64,000 bases of DNA from Elmis aenea (GCA_947652605.1 OX393577.1:27655466-27719465); one strand, 5' to 3'. Shown: positions 12,703 through 24,712, counted from the stretch's first letter. Notes: generated from the letters alone by a model not told the origin. Translations and numbers: made by a program.

Positions 12703-13384
12703 TTAACCTCCATGCAGTGTAGATATAAAGACTATTTTATCATTCGGTTGAATTCGATAATTAACAGTATCCTAAAAAATATGTTCAATATTATATTTTA
12801 TTTAATAAATTGTCTTATTGGTAACTAGTTGTCGATCTTATTTGATAATAACATTTCCAGTAGGAAAACATTAAATTAATGAGAGTTGTAAATTTAAGAT
12901 CTCAACATAATACAATCGAATGCAAGTTTCCAATAAAAAAAGTCTTTTCTTTAGGTCATTTTATGATTCAACTTACAAACAGTTCCCAGTCAGCATCGTT
13001 TATTAATACAAGAATACCAGGTCGACTGAAAATGACAGTATTATTATAATTGTAACTTACATTAAATATATTTCTAAAAATTCTATATTACACTGAATTG
13101 TTCTGATAAAATAGCTCTGGGCGCTCTGTTAATAAATTATCTCTAATCCATGACAATATATCACCCATTTGCCCTAAAAAAATCTTTATAAAACAAGACA
13201 TTATTTCAACTTTTTTATACTTACAGGTTTTATTTTGAGAAAGAGTAACTTCATGCTTTTTCTTATTACTAAAAAGTAATTCAGCTCCGCCTCTATAATA
13301 AATAATATTCATTACTATTTACTGTACAAGAATTAATTCTAGTAAGACTTGCCCAAATTCCAAAGTTAAGGGAAGTTCTGCCAT
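12703..13384 (-). CDS. Urm1: Ubiquitin-related modifier 1 (URM1)
   Basis: URM1 is a ubiquitin-fold sulfur carrier. Its C-terminal glycine is activated as a thiocarboxylate by the MOCS3/Uba4 enzyme, for tRNA wobble-uridine thiolation and for protein urmylation in the cytosol. Five small exons on the minus strand (13353-13384, 13225-13292, 13092-13173, 12977-13025, 12703-12771) join in phase into 99 residues, against about 101 in animals. Recognisable blocks are MAELPLTLEFGGGAELLF at the start, TERPELFYQNNSVRPGILVL, INDADWELF, and the ending FISTLHGG with the essential terminal diglycine. Intron 1 uses a GC donor (GG|GCAAGT); the other donors are GT. The first exon has only 10 full codons, so simple ORF calling misses it. 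The start is chosen because it yields the family's exact N-terminal length. Confidence is high from the conserved C-terminus and exact phases. Confidence 0.95.
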
Positions 13385-13606
13385 TTATGTTTTACAATAC
13401 GATCACATAACCTCAACAAAACTTATCTTTCTAAAAAATGTTTCACAAATTTCTAAAAGTAAAACTTTATTTACATACACTATGATAGAAAATACGTATG
13501 TATTATAAAACGTCCATTATTAATAACTGTTCTGTGATGACAACAAAACAACTTAACCTAACTTTGCTTTTTAAATAGACAGTCGTCGACAGTGTTGTAA
13601 ACCCAC

Positions 13607-14008
13607 GGTCTACTACACAGGTTAGGAAGCCTGTCAAAAAATCTGGAAATTTTTGACGTAAATTTCCGCTAGGTGGCGATAAGTCTAAGAACCATTCGCC
13701 ATAAAAATCCGTTAGATGGCGATTGAGTTTAAGAATACATTTTGAACAAAACTGACTTAAAAATTTGGTTAAAACATTTTTATATACATCATCTGATTGA
13801 TTAAATTTGAATTTTTTAAGCAAAAGCTTATAAATCTTGCTGACTGTCAAAATCTTGTGCACGAACCGGTTCTTAGACTTATCGCCATCTAGCGATAATT
13901 TATGGTGAACGGTTCTTAGACTTGTCTCCATCTGTGGGATAATTTACGGAACTAGTTACCGGCCTCAGTCGGTTTTACATGGGAGTTTCCCAACCTGTGT
14001 AGTAGACC
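13607..14008. mobile_element. MITE with GGTCTACTACACAGG ends, copy 1
   Basis: The left end GGTCTACTACACAGGTTAGG and right end AACCTGTGTAGTAGACC are inverted repeats. Flanks read GTAAACCCAC and GTAAACCACA, a possible imperfect 9-10 bp duplication, which would suit a Mutator-like element, but this is uncertain. The repeated phrase GCCATCTAGCGATAA occurs inside. An interrupted second copy begins 28 bp away. Confidence 0.65.
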
Positions 14009-14877
14009 ATGTGTAAACCACATGTCTATGACCACAGTCTACTACACAGGTTAGGAAGCCTGTCAAAAATCAGGAACTTTTCGACATAAATTTCCGCTAG
14101 ATGGCGATACGTCTAAGAACCATTCGCCATAAATATCCGTTAGATGGCGATAAGTCTAAGAACTTGAGCTTGCACCTTAGATCCTTAGATCATATAAACT
14201 ACATGGATAACTAACACTACCACAATGCAACTATGTTGTACACATATCCCAGACGTACAATTATACTGCCTCTTCTTCTAACACATATGAAAGTATATTT
14301 CTATCTCGCTTTCCGGGCCCACCGAGTAAAATCGTGTGCGTTACTATGGTTACGCGCGAAATTTGAACTAAAGCGTTATTTGAACTACTGGTAGATGCAA
14401 TGTACTCGGATGTTTCCGTGTCAAATATGGGAGGATACAATAACATTAGATCAGACTTAGTAAGTTATATTGAAGTACAGTAAACACTGCTTATTAGAAT
14501 CAATTGATTTAATTAAACGACGATTTTAATAGCAAAAAATTCTAAATGTCATTCTCGCGTCAGTCGCTAGAATAGGCTAGGTAGGATGCAGGGGGGTGGA
14601 ACTGCTATATGCAATGCTGTTCCGTATTTCGATTTAGTACCAAGCGGACTATCCAGGTGGCGCTAGTGAAAATGTTTAAAATAGTTACAGATTCCATTAA
14701 TTTAAGTAGGGGAACAATCACACACATTATTATGATTGGTTGCTAACACAGTAGCGCGGAAATTTAAATTTAAAATGATAATAGATACCGGGCGTCACCT
14801 GTCAGATATTATAAAGTGAAAAGTAAAAATTTCATCTGCGTAATATAAAATATTTTTAAAAAGTTAAAATATTAAAC

Positions 14878-15198
14878 ATGAAAACAAAATGTTGCATTAT
14901 AAACTGCAGCAGTGCAGAAAAAACCATGCACAATTCCCCTGATCCCCATCGCGAGCCTGCTCGGTACAATAATTGGGTTGTGGCTACTGCAAATCCTAAA
15001 ATTACAGGAAAAGACCCAGCAATGGTTAATAGACATTTTAGGATTTGCAAATTCGGTAAGCTTAGAATAATGCCAAAATTAAATGAGTTTCATGCTTATC
15101 CGTCCAAAATTAAGAAAATAAAGGTATCAGCGTGTGCACAGGTCTTTAGTACAAGTGTTGGTGCCGCTTTAAATGTGATGAGCCGAGGTAAATTGTAA
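14878..15198 (+). CDS. Small THAP-like protein fused to a P-transposase fragment
   Basis: This 106-residue frame starts MKTKCCIINC, with the paired cysteines (C5/C10 or C6/C10) of a C2CH THAP zinc finger at the N-terminus. A WVVATANPKITGKDPAMV stretch and RHFRICKF could supply the later cysteine and histidine. The C-terminal part, SACAQVFSTSVGAALNVM (about residues 86-103), resembles a segment inside P-element/THAP9 transposases, normally far downstream of the THAP domain. The simplest reading is an internally deleted P-like element whose remaining frame joins the DNA-binding start to an inner transposase piece. The spacing of the zinc ligands is not canonical, so DNA binding is not assured. 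Whether it is expressed is unknown. Confidence 0.5.
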   Translation: MKTKCCIINCSSAEKTMHNSPDPHREPARYNNWVVATANPKITGKDPAMVNRHFRICKFGKLRIMPKLNEFHAYPSKIKKIKVSACAQVFSTSVGAALNVMSRGKL

Positions 15199-16004
15199 AG
15201 CCTAAATGGGATAAAGGAGGTGGAGTTTGAAGGATTACATACTTCAGACCTTTGTGTTTTTTTTTACATTTTTTTGGTTATACATAATACATTAATTTGA
15301 TTTCTTTGTAATTTTAATTTTAATTGCTCATTGTGAACAATGATCTATTATTATATGTTTAAGGGTATATAAATGCTTTTTTTATATTTGCTGTATAATA
15401 AATGCATAAATGTTGTTATGTATTCGTTAATAAGTCAAATAGTTATAGTGTTTTTTTTTAGTATAAAGTACTCAACTAAATATAATTGTTTTGGGAGAAT
15501 CAAGAAAGAAAAAATGTCTAACTTTCAAATCTGTATTCAAAATACATTTTCATATTTAAAAAGCATTTATAATTTTCTTAATAATCCGTTGTAGATCATT
15601 ATTATCTCATTTTAGCATAAAAATGTCAAAATAGTATGTAATGTGCGAGACTGATCTTTTTGCTGTAAAAATAATAATTATCAATTTATAAAAAATGTAA
15701 GGCGATATTGTAAACCACAAAAAACAAATGTTTACTATGATTTTATCCATTTAAAATGATCAGTCAGCATAATGATGACTAATTAATTATATGCTCCTTT
15801 TTTGTTCTTTGTTAACGATGTTATAGTGCTATGTACTACAGTATTATGAATATATTTTTGTGATTGTCTTAATTTTCGTTTATTTTTTGTTATTTTAATT
15901 TATAGTCGAATAATATAATGTTTTAGTAATTCATTAAAACAGTTTTATATTGTTTTTAAATGAATATATATGTATTTTTTATTTGAAATATTTAAGTTAG
16001 GTAT

Positions 16005-16121
16005 AGGTTTGTTCAAGCAGGGCTATGTACGATCTGACGAACGGTCAGAGCATGCGCAGTATCGATACTACACATGCCCGACAGTTCGTCGGATTGTATA
16101 TAGCCCTGCTTGAACAAACCT
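16005..16121. repeat. Inverted repeat hairpin inside the P-like element
   Basis: AGGTTTGTTCAAGCAGGGCT at the left is mirrored by AGCCCTGCTTGAACAAACCT at the right, with an inner pair around CAGTATCGATACTACAC. One arm of it recurs inverted at 55550-55612. Confidence 0.75.
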
Positions 16122-16282
16122 TATGAATTGGGCGCTAAAGTAACGTGCTACGGTTCATTTCTTTGCTAAATAGTTCAGAGCGATCTAACCAGATGGCAGC
16201 CTTACGGTTTTGTTTTGTAACTAGGAGATTTCCATTCTGCTTGTGTATGTTCTGTGGTAGGATGTACGTTACAGTTATTATC

Positions 16283-16640
16283 AGGGTTGCGCTACGATGA
16301 CAGCGGGCCCGGGTCCAAAACAAAGATAGCGCATATAGGGCCCACATGATGTAGAAAGAGATAGATTTAAAAAGGCACGTTGTATATGTCGGCAACATTG
16401 TCTTGACTATATTCCTATGGTGTTGTGTTATCCATGTAGTTTATATGATCTAAGATCTAAGTTCTTATCACGGTTGCGCTACGATGCAACGGGCCCGGGC
16501 CTAAAACAAAGATAGCATATATTGGGTCCAAATAATATAGAAAGAGATAGGTTTAAAAAGGCACGTTGGGTATGTCGGCAACATTATCTTAACTACATTC
16601 CTATGGTGTTGTGTTATCCATGTAGTTTATATGATCTAAG
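16283..16640 (+). repeat. Tandem pair of GC-rich subterminal units
   Basis: Units 16283-16454 and 16468-16640 share GGTTGCGCTACGATG, a CGGGCCCGGG palindromic block, AAACAAAGATAGC, AGAAAGAGATAG and the ending ATGTAGTTTATATGATCTAAG. A third unit is at 53226-53410. Confidence 0.8.
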
Positions 16641-17118
16641 GCTTGCACTAGGTGGGATCTTAAAACTGACTTAAAAATTCGATAAAAACATTTTAATATA
16701 CATCCTCTGATTGATTATATTCGAATTTTGCGAATGTTTTAAGCGAAAGCCTTTAAATATCGCTGACTATGTCAAAATCTTGTACACGAACCGGTTCTTA
16801 GACGTATCGCCATCTAGCAATAATTCTTAAATTCTTAGACATGTCGCCATCTGTGGGATAATTTACGGAACTAGTTACCGGCCTCAGTCGTTTTTATATG
16901 GGAGTTTCCCAACCTGTATAGTAGACCGTGGTGTAAACTAAAATATGTTAGGTGGTTAATGTTGGCTAACTTGTTATAAAAGCCAGAAGTCGTTTATGAC
17001 AACTGTCAAAATCACACGAAATTGTGTGTGAGCTGTATACAAAACAATGTTATTTTTTTTTGCTCTAGTTTAATTTAATTACAAATTAAGGTAGTTTACA
17101 GTAAACCATTTAAATAAA

Positions 17119-20100
17119 ATGGATGAAGAATATGATGAAAGGCCTTGGGATGGAGGAGATACTTTGGATGATGAGGTAATTATTATGATTTAAAAGTATA
17201 AGTTTGATAAGTTTACACCTGCACTATTTCAGTCGGAAGGTGGTGAAGATAACGTAGAAAATCCTGAACAAGTTTTAGCAGAATGTGCCGAAAAATTTGC
17301 AACACCCGATTATATCATGGAACCGGGAATATTTTCTCAATTAAAACGGTTTGTTTACCAATTTAGCCGGAACAATCCAAACTTTAATTCATAATTTTAT
17401 TTCATACTAGATACTTTCAATCTGGTGGAAATCCTGTGCAGGTTATAGAACAATTATCCCTAAATTACACAGCTGTTGCCCAAATGGCTAATCTCATTGC
17501 AGAGTGGCTCATTATTGGAGGAGTTAAAGTGCAAGATGTTCAAGCTATGGTAGAAAATCATTTAAAAGATATGATTTTAAAAACTTTTGATCCAAAAAAG
17601 GCAGATACAATTTTCACAGAAGAGGGTGAAACACCTGCATGGCTAACCGAACTTATAGAACATCCCACATGGCGATCATTAATATATAGATTAGCCGAAG
17701 AATATCCAGATTGTTTAATGTTGAATTTCACAATAAAAGTAAGTAAAGAAGTTGATACCTATACAATAATTGGAGCTATAATTATTGATCTTTAGCTTAT
17801 ATCTGATGCTGGTTACCAAGGGGAAATTACGAGTATATCCACTGCAGCACAACAACTGGAAGTATTTTCAAGAGTATTAAAAACGGCAATTGCTAGTTTT
17901 TTAACAAATCCTGAAGAATGGCAAAATACAACTAAGGAATGTGCTGTGAGTATAATTTATGTAATAATGAAAGTTGACCTGTTTTTTACTCAAGAATGTA
18001 AAAATTTTTTGTTCTAGAAAATGGTGTGTCATGGCCAACATACTTACGTTTACAGTCAAGTTATAATGCAAGTTCTAGCTCGTGAAATAAAAGGTGGTAG
18101 TAGTATGAAAAGGTTGTCCCAAGAAATTACTAGACGTGCTCAAAAAAAGTTAGTAATAAATAATCGTGGTAATTAAAAAGTTACTAGATGTAAAACACAC
18201 AATTATTTGTTTTTAGTGGTCATGACGTAACGCCTATTACAATGGCGTTGAATGGAGCATCAGGATTTCCACAAGCATGTCAAGCACTTACATCGATGCT
18301 TTCTAGAAATAGTTTGAATCCAGCTGATATAACAGTGTTATTTCGAAATTATTCTTCTCCTGAACCTCCTCCCATAGATCTTATACGAACTCCTCAATTT
18401 TTAGGTAAGTTTAACATTTTTCTTCACTTCAGATGTATGAAACTAATGTGGCTCTTCAACAATGTGGGAGCTAAATGAACAGATAATTTTATAACCATTT
18501 AGTTATTTTAAAATAATGAGAATAATACAGCTTTATTAAAAAATTATATTCAAATACTACAACGGTTGAAAAATATAATCAACGGAACATGTAGAAAAAG
18601 TAGTAAAATAAATTGAATTAAAAAATAAGCCTGTTTAAACCAGTAAATCAACTTATCGCTTTTTAATAAATACCAAACTTCATACAACTTCTTAAGTATT
18701 GCAAAAAAACTGGGGAGGTGATTCCTTATCAAAAATGAAGGGGGCTCTTTCATGATTTTTTTTTCCTTAAACGTCTCCTTTCGTTGTAACACCCTCCTAA
18801 AGGGGAGCGATAAAATTAGGTTTTTATTTTATTTCTCAAATTTGTGTAAATTTAGGAGAATGATATTTGGTAGATGTTTTGTACTTATTAAAAGGTTCCC
18901 CAAAGTAATATTTTTAATCATCTCCTACCTTCACAGGGGGCTGAAAAGTGTGACCCCTGTTGGTTTTTTATCAGAACATTTTGGTGGGTTGAAATTTTGC
19001 ATTTAAAATTATTTTTTTTTAAAGCTTGTTTCATTTAAAAACTTGCCCTTCATTAATTTATAATTTTTTATTGAAATGTAATTAAATTAGAGTCCTGCAC
19101 TTACACCTAACAGTAGAAGAACTCATGACTAAATAAATAATCAAATTGGGCTATCTAAAAATGTTGGCGAAACAGAAAACATTATTGATGGTATCGGGCG
19201 CAATGTATCAGCTCCCAACCTGACTGACGTGAAACCCGATATGTGTTTTATTAGCTGCTGTTATTTTTCTTTTAGTGGTCTGAACTTTTTTAGCGCTTCA
19301 TTTAGACATTTAGAGTAATTGGAAGAACCTGTAGATAACCCCCTTAAAACGAACTGCAAAGAAATTTTTCGCATTCGGGCGCAATGTATCAATTTAATAT
19401 AAGATACTTTTTTTTCTAAACACGCTGTAACAATAACAACATATCGAGGGTCTCATATCAGAGGAGCGTGTAAGCCATCTGTAAAATTGTTCAAGAAAAG
19501 AGTTTAAAAACTCCCTGTAAATTCAATTTTTATGAAATCACTTCAATTCTGTTCCTGCCTATACATTTATCAAAATATGTTGATTTTTCTGACATACAAA
19601 GATTTATTTTTTTCCTTCAGTTTACACATTTTTGGTGAAGAATCTCCGTTTTTGTATTTTTGGCGCATACGCCCCTCCAATATGAGACCCTCGAGATAAC
19701 TGTTACTGGAGGGTAGCTAGAAGAGGGTCAGAAAGATACTATACATGTGAAACCTCCCAATTCTCGCATTCAATAACGGCGCCAAACAAATTGTGCTTAT
19801 ATCATTTTTAATGATTGCACCCGAAGGAGGGTGACCAAACTTTTTGAAACAATAGATAATCAATGTGATAAAAACATTCTCAAAATGTAAGAAATTCTTC
19901 TCGAAAAAATCAGTCACTGATATCTTTTATTACCATTTAGAATTATTAGTCGATTCGCTGTTCAAATCTGGAGTAAAACTAAATCCTGAACACAAACCAA
20001 AGTATATATATTTGCTCGCATATTCAGCAAGTGTATGTGAAATGCAAGCTAAAAAAGGACAGAAACGTACATGGACTAAAGAAGAATTGAAACCAACAAT

Positions 20101-22896
20101 ACAGGCTATAGAAACCGTCCATAACATTTGTAATATAAATAAGGGTAGTTCAGAGCTTATGGCCGAATTAGGGATACTTTATCAAAGCCTCAGGTAAGTT
20201 TTACATATTTTTATTTATGAGAGAAACAATTGAATGAATCGGTGAGTGGAAAAAGGAAATAACTCCAAAACTCACTATTTTTGGGAAACAACTTTTTTTT
20301 TTGTAGCTTCTGGTTTAAGGTTTACTTCAAAACACGCAATTGAACATTTGTCAAACACACTAGAGTCTAGAAGAGGATAACAAAATGCAATTAATTTTTA
20401 GTTTTTTAAATTATTAAATTGTACAGAATTTTTATTCTGAACGGGAAAAAAATGACCAAAACTTGGAGTTATTTCCTTTTTCCACTCACCGATTCAATTA
20501 TAATCAATAAAAAGTATTTTTTTAGTATTGTATTATAAAATATTGAATCATTTAATAGTGTAATAATGTAGATTTGCATCTAAAGAAAAAGGCATAATTG
20601 TGAAAGACTAAAATATTTAATAGCATGCAATTTTAGGTTTTCTGTGGTATCGATAGGTATTGTGAGATGGGTGGAATGCACAGTAACAGAACCAAGTTAC
20701 TTTAAACTTTCTACTGAACATTGTCCGTTACATATGGCAATGTTGGATGAAGTTGTTAATTTACATCCTCTGCTACACAATCAAGTTTTAGATTTGCTTA
20801 TCAGATTATTTGAATCGAAGCAAGATGAACTTGAAATTTTAGTACAGGTATGTATCAACAAACTATACAGAATTTCAGTGACGCGAGTCGTAATTTACAC
20901 CGTAAAACACACATTAATTACCGTAATTTACCATTTTAAATTACCAAATTGTTATCGCATTTAGATCTAGTGCAAGATTTTTTTACAAAAAAGAAAGCAA
21001 ATGGCTCTTAGACCAATTCATTTTGCTGCAAATTTACTTGACCCTAAATATATGGGTAAAAACTTAAATAATGATGAATATGTTGATGCACTTACTTATA
21101 TTAACAAATTATCGTCACATTTAATTAGGGGAAGTCATATCGGTCAAGTAATGGCTGAGGTGACTTTGTACAAAGCAAAGGAAGAACTTTTTGCAAAAGA
21201 TTTATTATCGGCCGTGTTAAGTTCTGTTTTGTGGTGGAAGTCGCTTTGCTCAACTACAAGTTTAGGCAAAGTAGCTACAGAAATATTGAATTGTCCCGCA
21301 ACAACGTGTGCCACAGAAAGATCTTTTTCTGCTTTTGACAATATTCATAACAAAAAAAGAAACTAGATAACAAATGAAAGAGCCGCGCAAAGTTATTATT
21401 TGTTCATAATAATTTAAAACTAAGTGAACCCAAAACTTTATTTCAACATGAGGAAGAACCTTGCACTTCTTATGAATGAAATTCCTTTGCCTTAGAAGAG
21501 TAAATTAATGTTGGTAAGTGAATATGAAACCGATTGTGATTTGAATCCGAATGAAAATTAACCAGAAAAAGATTTTATGTGTTGAAATATTAGGTACGTT
21601 TTATTATTTTGTACTCCCTCTGTCCCAAAATAAGTGTCCGATTTGGTAAAAATTTTTGTCTGCACAAATGGAACAAAAAATTTATTATCGATTTCTCAGA
21701 AAATTTTATTCTTGATAAAAGTTGGTGCATGGTCTAAAACAAATTTTAAAATTAAAAAAAGTTTAATAAACAGTCATAGGACACTAGATTTTAAGCGATT
21801 TTTGAAATATTCATGAGTGATGCTTAAAATTTCTCATGCACCAACTTTCTTATAGCAGGTAATGGTACACACTTTGACGCTTTTCTGTGACAGATTAGGC
21901 TTTTTTCTTTGTGGTGCAACTACAGGAACTTATTCACTGTTCATGATGTGTCTACACCGGTATTGTTTAAAATGGCAAGATAAAGTATGTTTTTAAAATA
22001 ACGATCCAAAAGCCGAGCTAACGTGTTTAAACTTTCTCACTAGGCACAAATGTCACTTTTGACATATTTTACTTGACGTTATAAACAATTACAATTTACG
22101 TTTTAAAATACAATTAAGATCCAGCAAATATAGTAATCGGACACTTATTTCGGGACAGAGTGAGTATGTTATAATTAGTTTTAACGTTTTGTTATTTACA
22201 ATAAAAGTTTTTGATTTTTTATTAATTATTACTAGTTTAATTACCTACATATTAAATACAGAAATAAAAAGCGATATATTACGATCGTAAATTATCAATC
22301 ACGACATGAAATACCAGAAAATTAAGTGTTAATAAAAACATTTAAATTACGGTAATTTTACATCACTGTGCAGAATAATTATGCTGATGTGTTCAACACG
22401 TGTTTTAGCTTGAAATGCGGAAAATGGTTTTGGATAGAATGGTTAATTTACTCTGTGCTGGATGTGTTGTACCTGTAGTAAAGTACATAAAACAATGTTG
22501 GCAGAAAGGAGACACAGATATTTCACTTATCAGATATTTCGTAATAGAAGTAAGTAAGAATTTGTAAAAAGTTACCCGATTCTGGAAAAATTGTTTTTAC
22601 ATATTAATATACTTAAATTTTTTTAACAGGTATTAGAAGCAATTGGGCCTCCATATAGTTCGGAATTTGTGCATTTATTCATGCCAATGGTGGAAAATGA
22701 TGAAATAACAGGTACTATGAGAGGCGATGGTGAAAATGATCCTGTGTCTGAATTCATAGGTATGAATTGTATACTTAATTTCAATTATTAATACGCAGCG
22801 TTTGCATTAACATTTAAATTGTTTTTAATCACATCAATAATTGAATAACTCTTTGTTTCAGTATACTGCAAAGCCAACTATACAACTGTAATATAA
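17119..22896 (+). CDS. TH1: Negative elongation factor C/D (TH1)
   Basis: TH1 (NELF-C/D) is a core subunit of the NELF complex, which holds RNA polymerase II in the promoter-proximal pause in the nucleus. Eleven exons (17119-17175, 17233-17348, 17411-17738, 17796-17945, 18018-18148, 18217-18404, 19941-20193, 20637-20847, 22409-22549, 22630-22759, 22862-22896) with GT-AG junctions join in phase to 579 residues, close to the roughly 580-590 of animal TH1. Characteristic segments include [19 protein letters not shown] at the start, then [24 protein letters not shown] in exon 5, [40 protein letters not shown] and the end [11 protein letters not shown]. The protein is the all-helical TH1 superfamily type throughout. 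Introns 6, 7 and 8 contain transposon pieces, but the reading frame is intact, so the gene is probably functional. Confidence 0.96.
18700..19015 (+). repeat. Repeat in TH1 intron 6, shared with the 47 kb foldback
   Basis: The stretch GTCTCCTTTCGTTGTAACAC through ACAGGGGGCTGAAAAGTG matches both arms of the foldback at 47050-47893, apart from scattered substitutions. Only one arm is present here. Confidence 0.7.
19444..19694. mobile_element. MITE in TH1 intron 6
   Basis: The ends TCGAGGGTCTCATATCAGAG and its diverged complement CCAATATGAGACCCTCGA enclose 251 bp without coding potential. The upstream intron also holds two copies of GGGCGCAATGTATCA (near 19196 and 19378). Confidence 0.65.
20236..20495. 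mobile_element. MITE in TH1 intron 7
   Basis: The inverted ends GAATCGGTGAGTGGAAAAAG and its complement bracket 260 bp of AT-rich sequence. The inverted match continues for more than 30 bp (AAATAACTCCAA). No clear target duplication was seen. Confidence 0.75.
21001..21490 (+). pseudogene. hAT transposase C-terminal fragment in TH1 intron 8
   Basis: The frame contains [13 protein letters not shown] and, near its end, [15 protein letters not shown], followed after a stop by NERAAQ. These are the blocks of the hAT C-terminal dimerisation domain. The N-terminal half and element ends are not evident, and stops and a frame change follow 21361. It sits in sense orientation in the intron but lacks splice or frame continuity with TH1. 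Confidence 0.8.
21614..22164. mobile_element. Stowaway-like Tc1/mariner MITE in TH1 intron 8
   Basis: The ends CTCCCTCTGTCCCAAAATAA and TTATTTCGGGACAGAGTGAG are inverted repeats that continue inward through GTGTCCGATT and AATCGGACAC. TA dinucleotides flank both sides (21612-21613 and 22165-22166). CTCCCTC termini with a TA duplication are typical of Stowaway-type MITEs. Confidence 0.8.
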
Positions 22897-22956
22897 GTAA
22901 AATATGGTAGTTAAGTTTTACAGTCATGTTTTTTTATATATAAGTGAAAGTAACTG

Positions 22957-22962
22957 AATAAA
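22957..22962 (+). terminator. Poly(A) signal of TH1
   Basis: AATAAA lies 60 bp after the TH1 stop codon, the first such hexamer downstream. Confidence 0.6.
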
Positions 22963-23837
22963 GTATTACAAAAAAGATAAATTATTCTTTTGTTCGAATT
23001 TGCATCAAAAGGTTCTCAATACATACAGTTCAATTATGTAACACAAAATCAAGCAGATGTCAAGGTTACACAAAATTATTGAAATTGCACCACTTTCAAA
23101 TGCTCGTGAATGTTTGCAATTTTTGTCCCTTCACTACAAGTAAAACTAAAAATTATAAGGAAAGTGTGAACTGACTATCTGCATCACCACAACACACAGA
23201 ATGGCAAATTAACTTGTTTTGTGATTATTAGTAAAGTGTATATAAAAAAAAACATTCATAAGTTACCAAGATGTTTTGCAAGGGAGAGGCAAAATTACCT
23301 GACGAGAAAAACCCAGCTTATTACAATATTGTTTTGTAAGAGCAGGTAAAAAAGAATGCCTATGCCAGTTTATTTAGTAGCTACAAAAATCCTTTTTTAT
23401 ACATTTATCAGGGTGGAAGTATGACTTTGTTTCTCTCATATTGTTTACATCGTTCCGTGTACAGTCCGCATAGCAATGCATTACGAAAGCAAATTAGAAT
23501 CGTGTCTACTTAAAGTCAAAGTCGCGAAAATATTTATGACATTTTGCTTTAAGAAAAAGATTGTGTTTGTTATGATAAAAAAGACATATGTTTGTGAATA
23601 AATAAAGCTATGAATAATTTTCTGTTTTCTTTAATTTTATTTGTTCACTTATTGAACTAACGGCATTATGATATAATTAAATAAAGCCTTTTTTCTAACG
23701 ACTCCTACCGTACAGCCTGCATGCATAGTAAGTGAGTCCTAAGGCACGGTAAGCAAAATGCACACTTGTCTAGGAAGATCGAAGTAGCCTTAACGTCAAA
23801 CACTGCATGTACGCATACCGCATAGTAAGTGAGTAAC
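22963..23837. other. Intergenic sequence after TH1
   Basis: No gene was recognised. Near 23735-23760 it contains GCACGGTAAGCAAAATGCAC, a repeat also at 1010 and 40950, next to a duplicated CATAGTAAGTGAGT. A second AATAAA cluster is near 23600. Confidence 0.4.
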
Positions 23838-24712
23838 CAGGACATGAAACAGGCATTTTAAACCGGTTAAAAAAAACGATTAACCTAACCTAACCTGTCC
23901 ATAAAAGTGATTTTTAACTGGAACCAAAACCGTTATTTTTAATGACAAAAAAAACGGTAACCTTTAACCAAAATAATTAAAAACCGTTTTTTTAATCAAA
24001 ATTACTTAAACAATACAAAATCTGTATTAAATGTGATTAGTTTACCGGAAGTCATTACTGAACATACCGGGTGTAAATGAAGTGTGGTACACCTCCTTGT
24101 TTTTCTTTAGTTTTGATTTTAGATAAATGAAATTTTAGACATATGATATGTGCATAAAACCGGGCTTTTTGACCCGTTGCACACATTTGTTTCACTTCCG
24201 GTTTCGCAGGAAATGACCCCAACTTTGTTATTTTAAATGGAACACCCTGTATATTTTTACATTTTTGGAAAGAGGAAGCGATTTTGGATAGAAATGCACT
24301 ATTTTGGTTAATTTTTATTACCTCAAAAACTTTTTAAAACAAAATTCAGTTTATTAAGGGTGCCGTGACCTGCACAAATTGATTTTTATTATGTCAACAA
24401 TTGTCCAAAAAACGTTTTTGTAAATTTTAAATGACATTTAGGCTACTTTAATGGGCTTTGAAGGTTGCGGAATCGGTTTTTTGACAAAAAGTCAATTTTT
24501 TTAAATGGAACCATGTTGGTACTAGCGGTTATTTAAATGGAGCATCTACTAACGAATCCATCGATACCAATAACTTGTATTTTTATTAAGAGTCTGCTTT
24601 AAAAACTTCAAATTATTGTGAAAATTTATTAAGAGATCCTCTTTTTTGGCTTGGTTTTTGTCCTTTGATAGCGATGTTAAATTTTTTTTTTTACACATGC
24701 AAATATTGATAT

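Larger units (their letters stand above)
14589..16256. mobile_element. P-like element derivative inserted in the 14176 element
   Basis: It is flanked by exact GTAGGATG octamers (14581-14588 and 16257-16264). The homologous stretch at 52775-52826 reads through this site without the insert (GTAGGAAG then TACGTTACAG), which supports the boundaries. The element starts with CA and ends with TG, as P elements do, but obvious terminal inverted repeats were not found. It carries the THAP ORF at 14878-15198. Right-end fragments recur at 51170-51290 and 55550-57486. Confidence 0.65.
14176..16640. mobile_element. Transposon with TTAGATCATATAAACTACAT inverted ends
   Basis: The inverted ends read ATCATATAAACTACATGGAT at the left and its complement at the right, ending ATGATCTAAG. 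It is flanked by an exact octamer GCTTGCAC (14168-14175 and 16641-16648). The right end carries two tandem GC-rich units of about 170 bp (16283-16454 and 16468-16640), each ending in the terminal sequence. A related copy lies around 52560-53410. An 8-bp duplication fits P or hAT elements; I cannot decide which. Confidence 0.75.
14036..16927. mobile_element. Second copy of the GGTCTACTACACAGG MITE, split by insertion
   Basis: The left part (14036-14167) matches the start of copy 1 and the right part (about 16649-16927) matches its end, including ACTGACTTAAAAATT and TAGTTACCGGCCTCAGTCG. The two parts are separated by the element at 14176-16640. This is the outermost layer of the nest between URM1 and TH1. 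Confidence 0.7.

Noticed and set aside
23884..23900. Telomeric TTAGG repeat
   Set aside because: Only about three CCTAA units inside a hAT terminus; most likely chance or minor, not an interstitial telomere.
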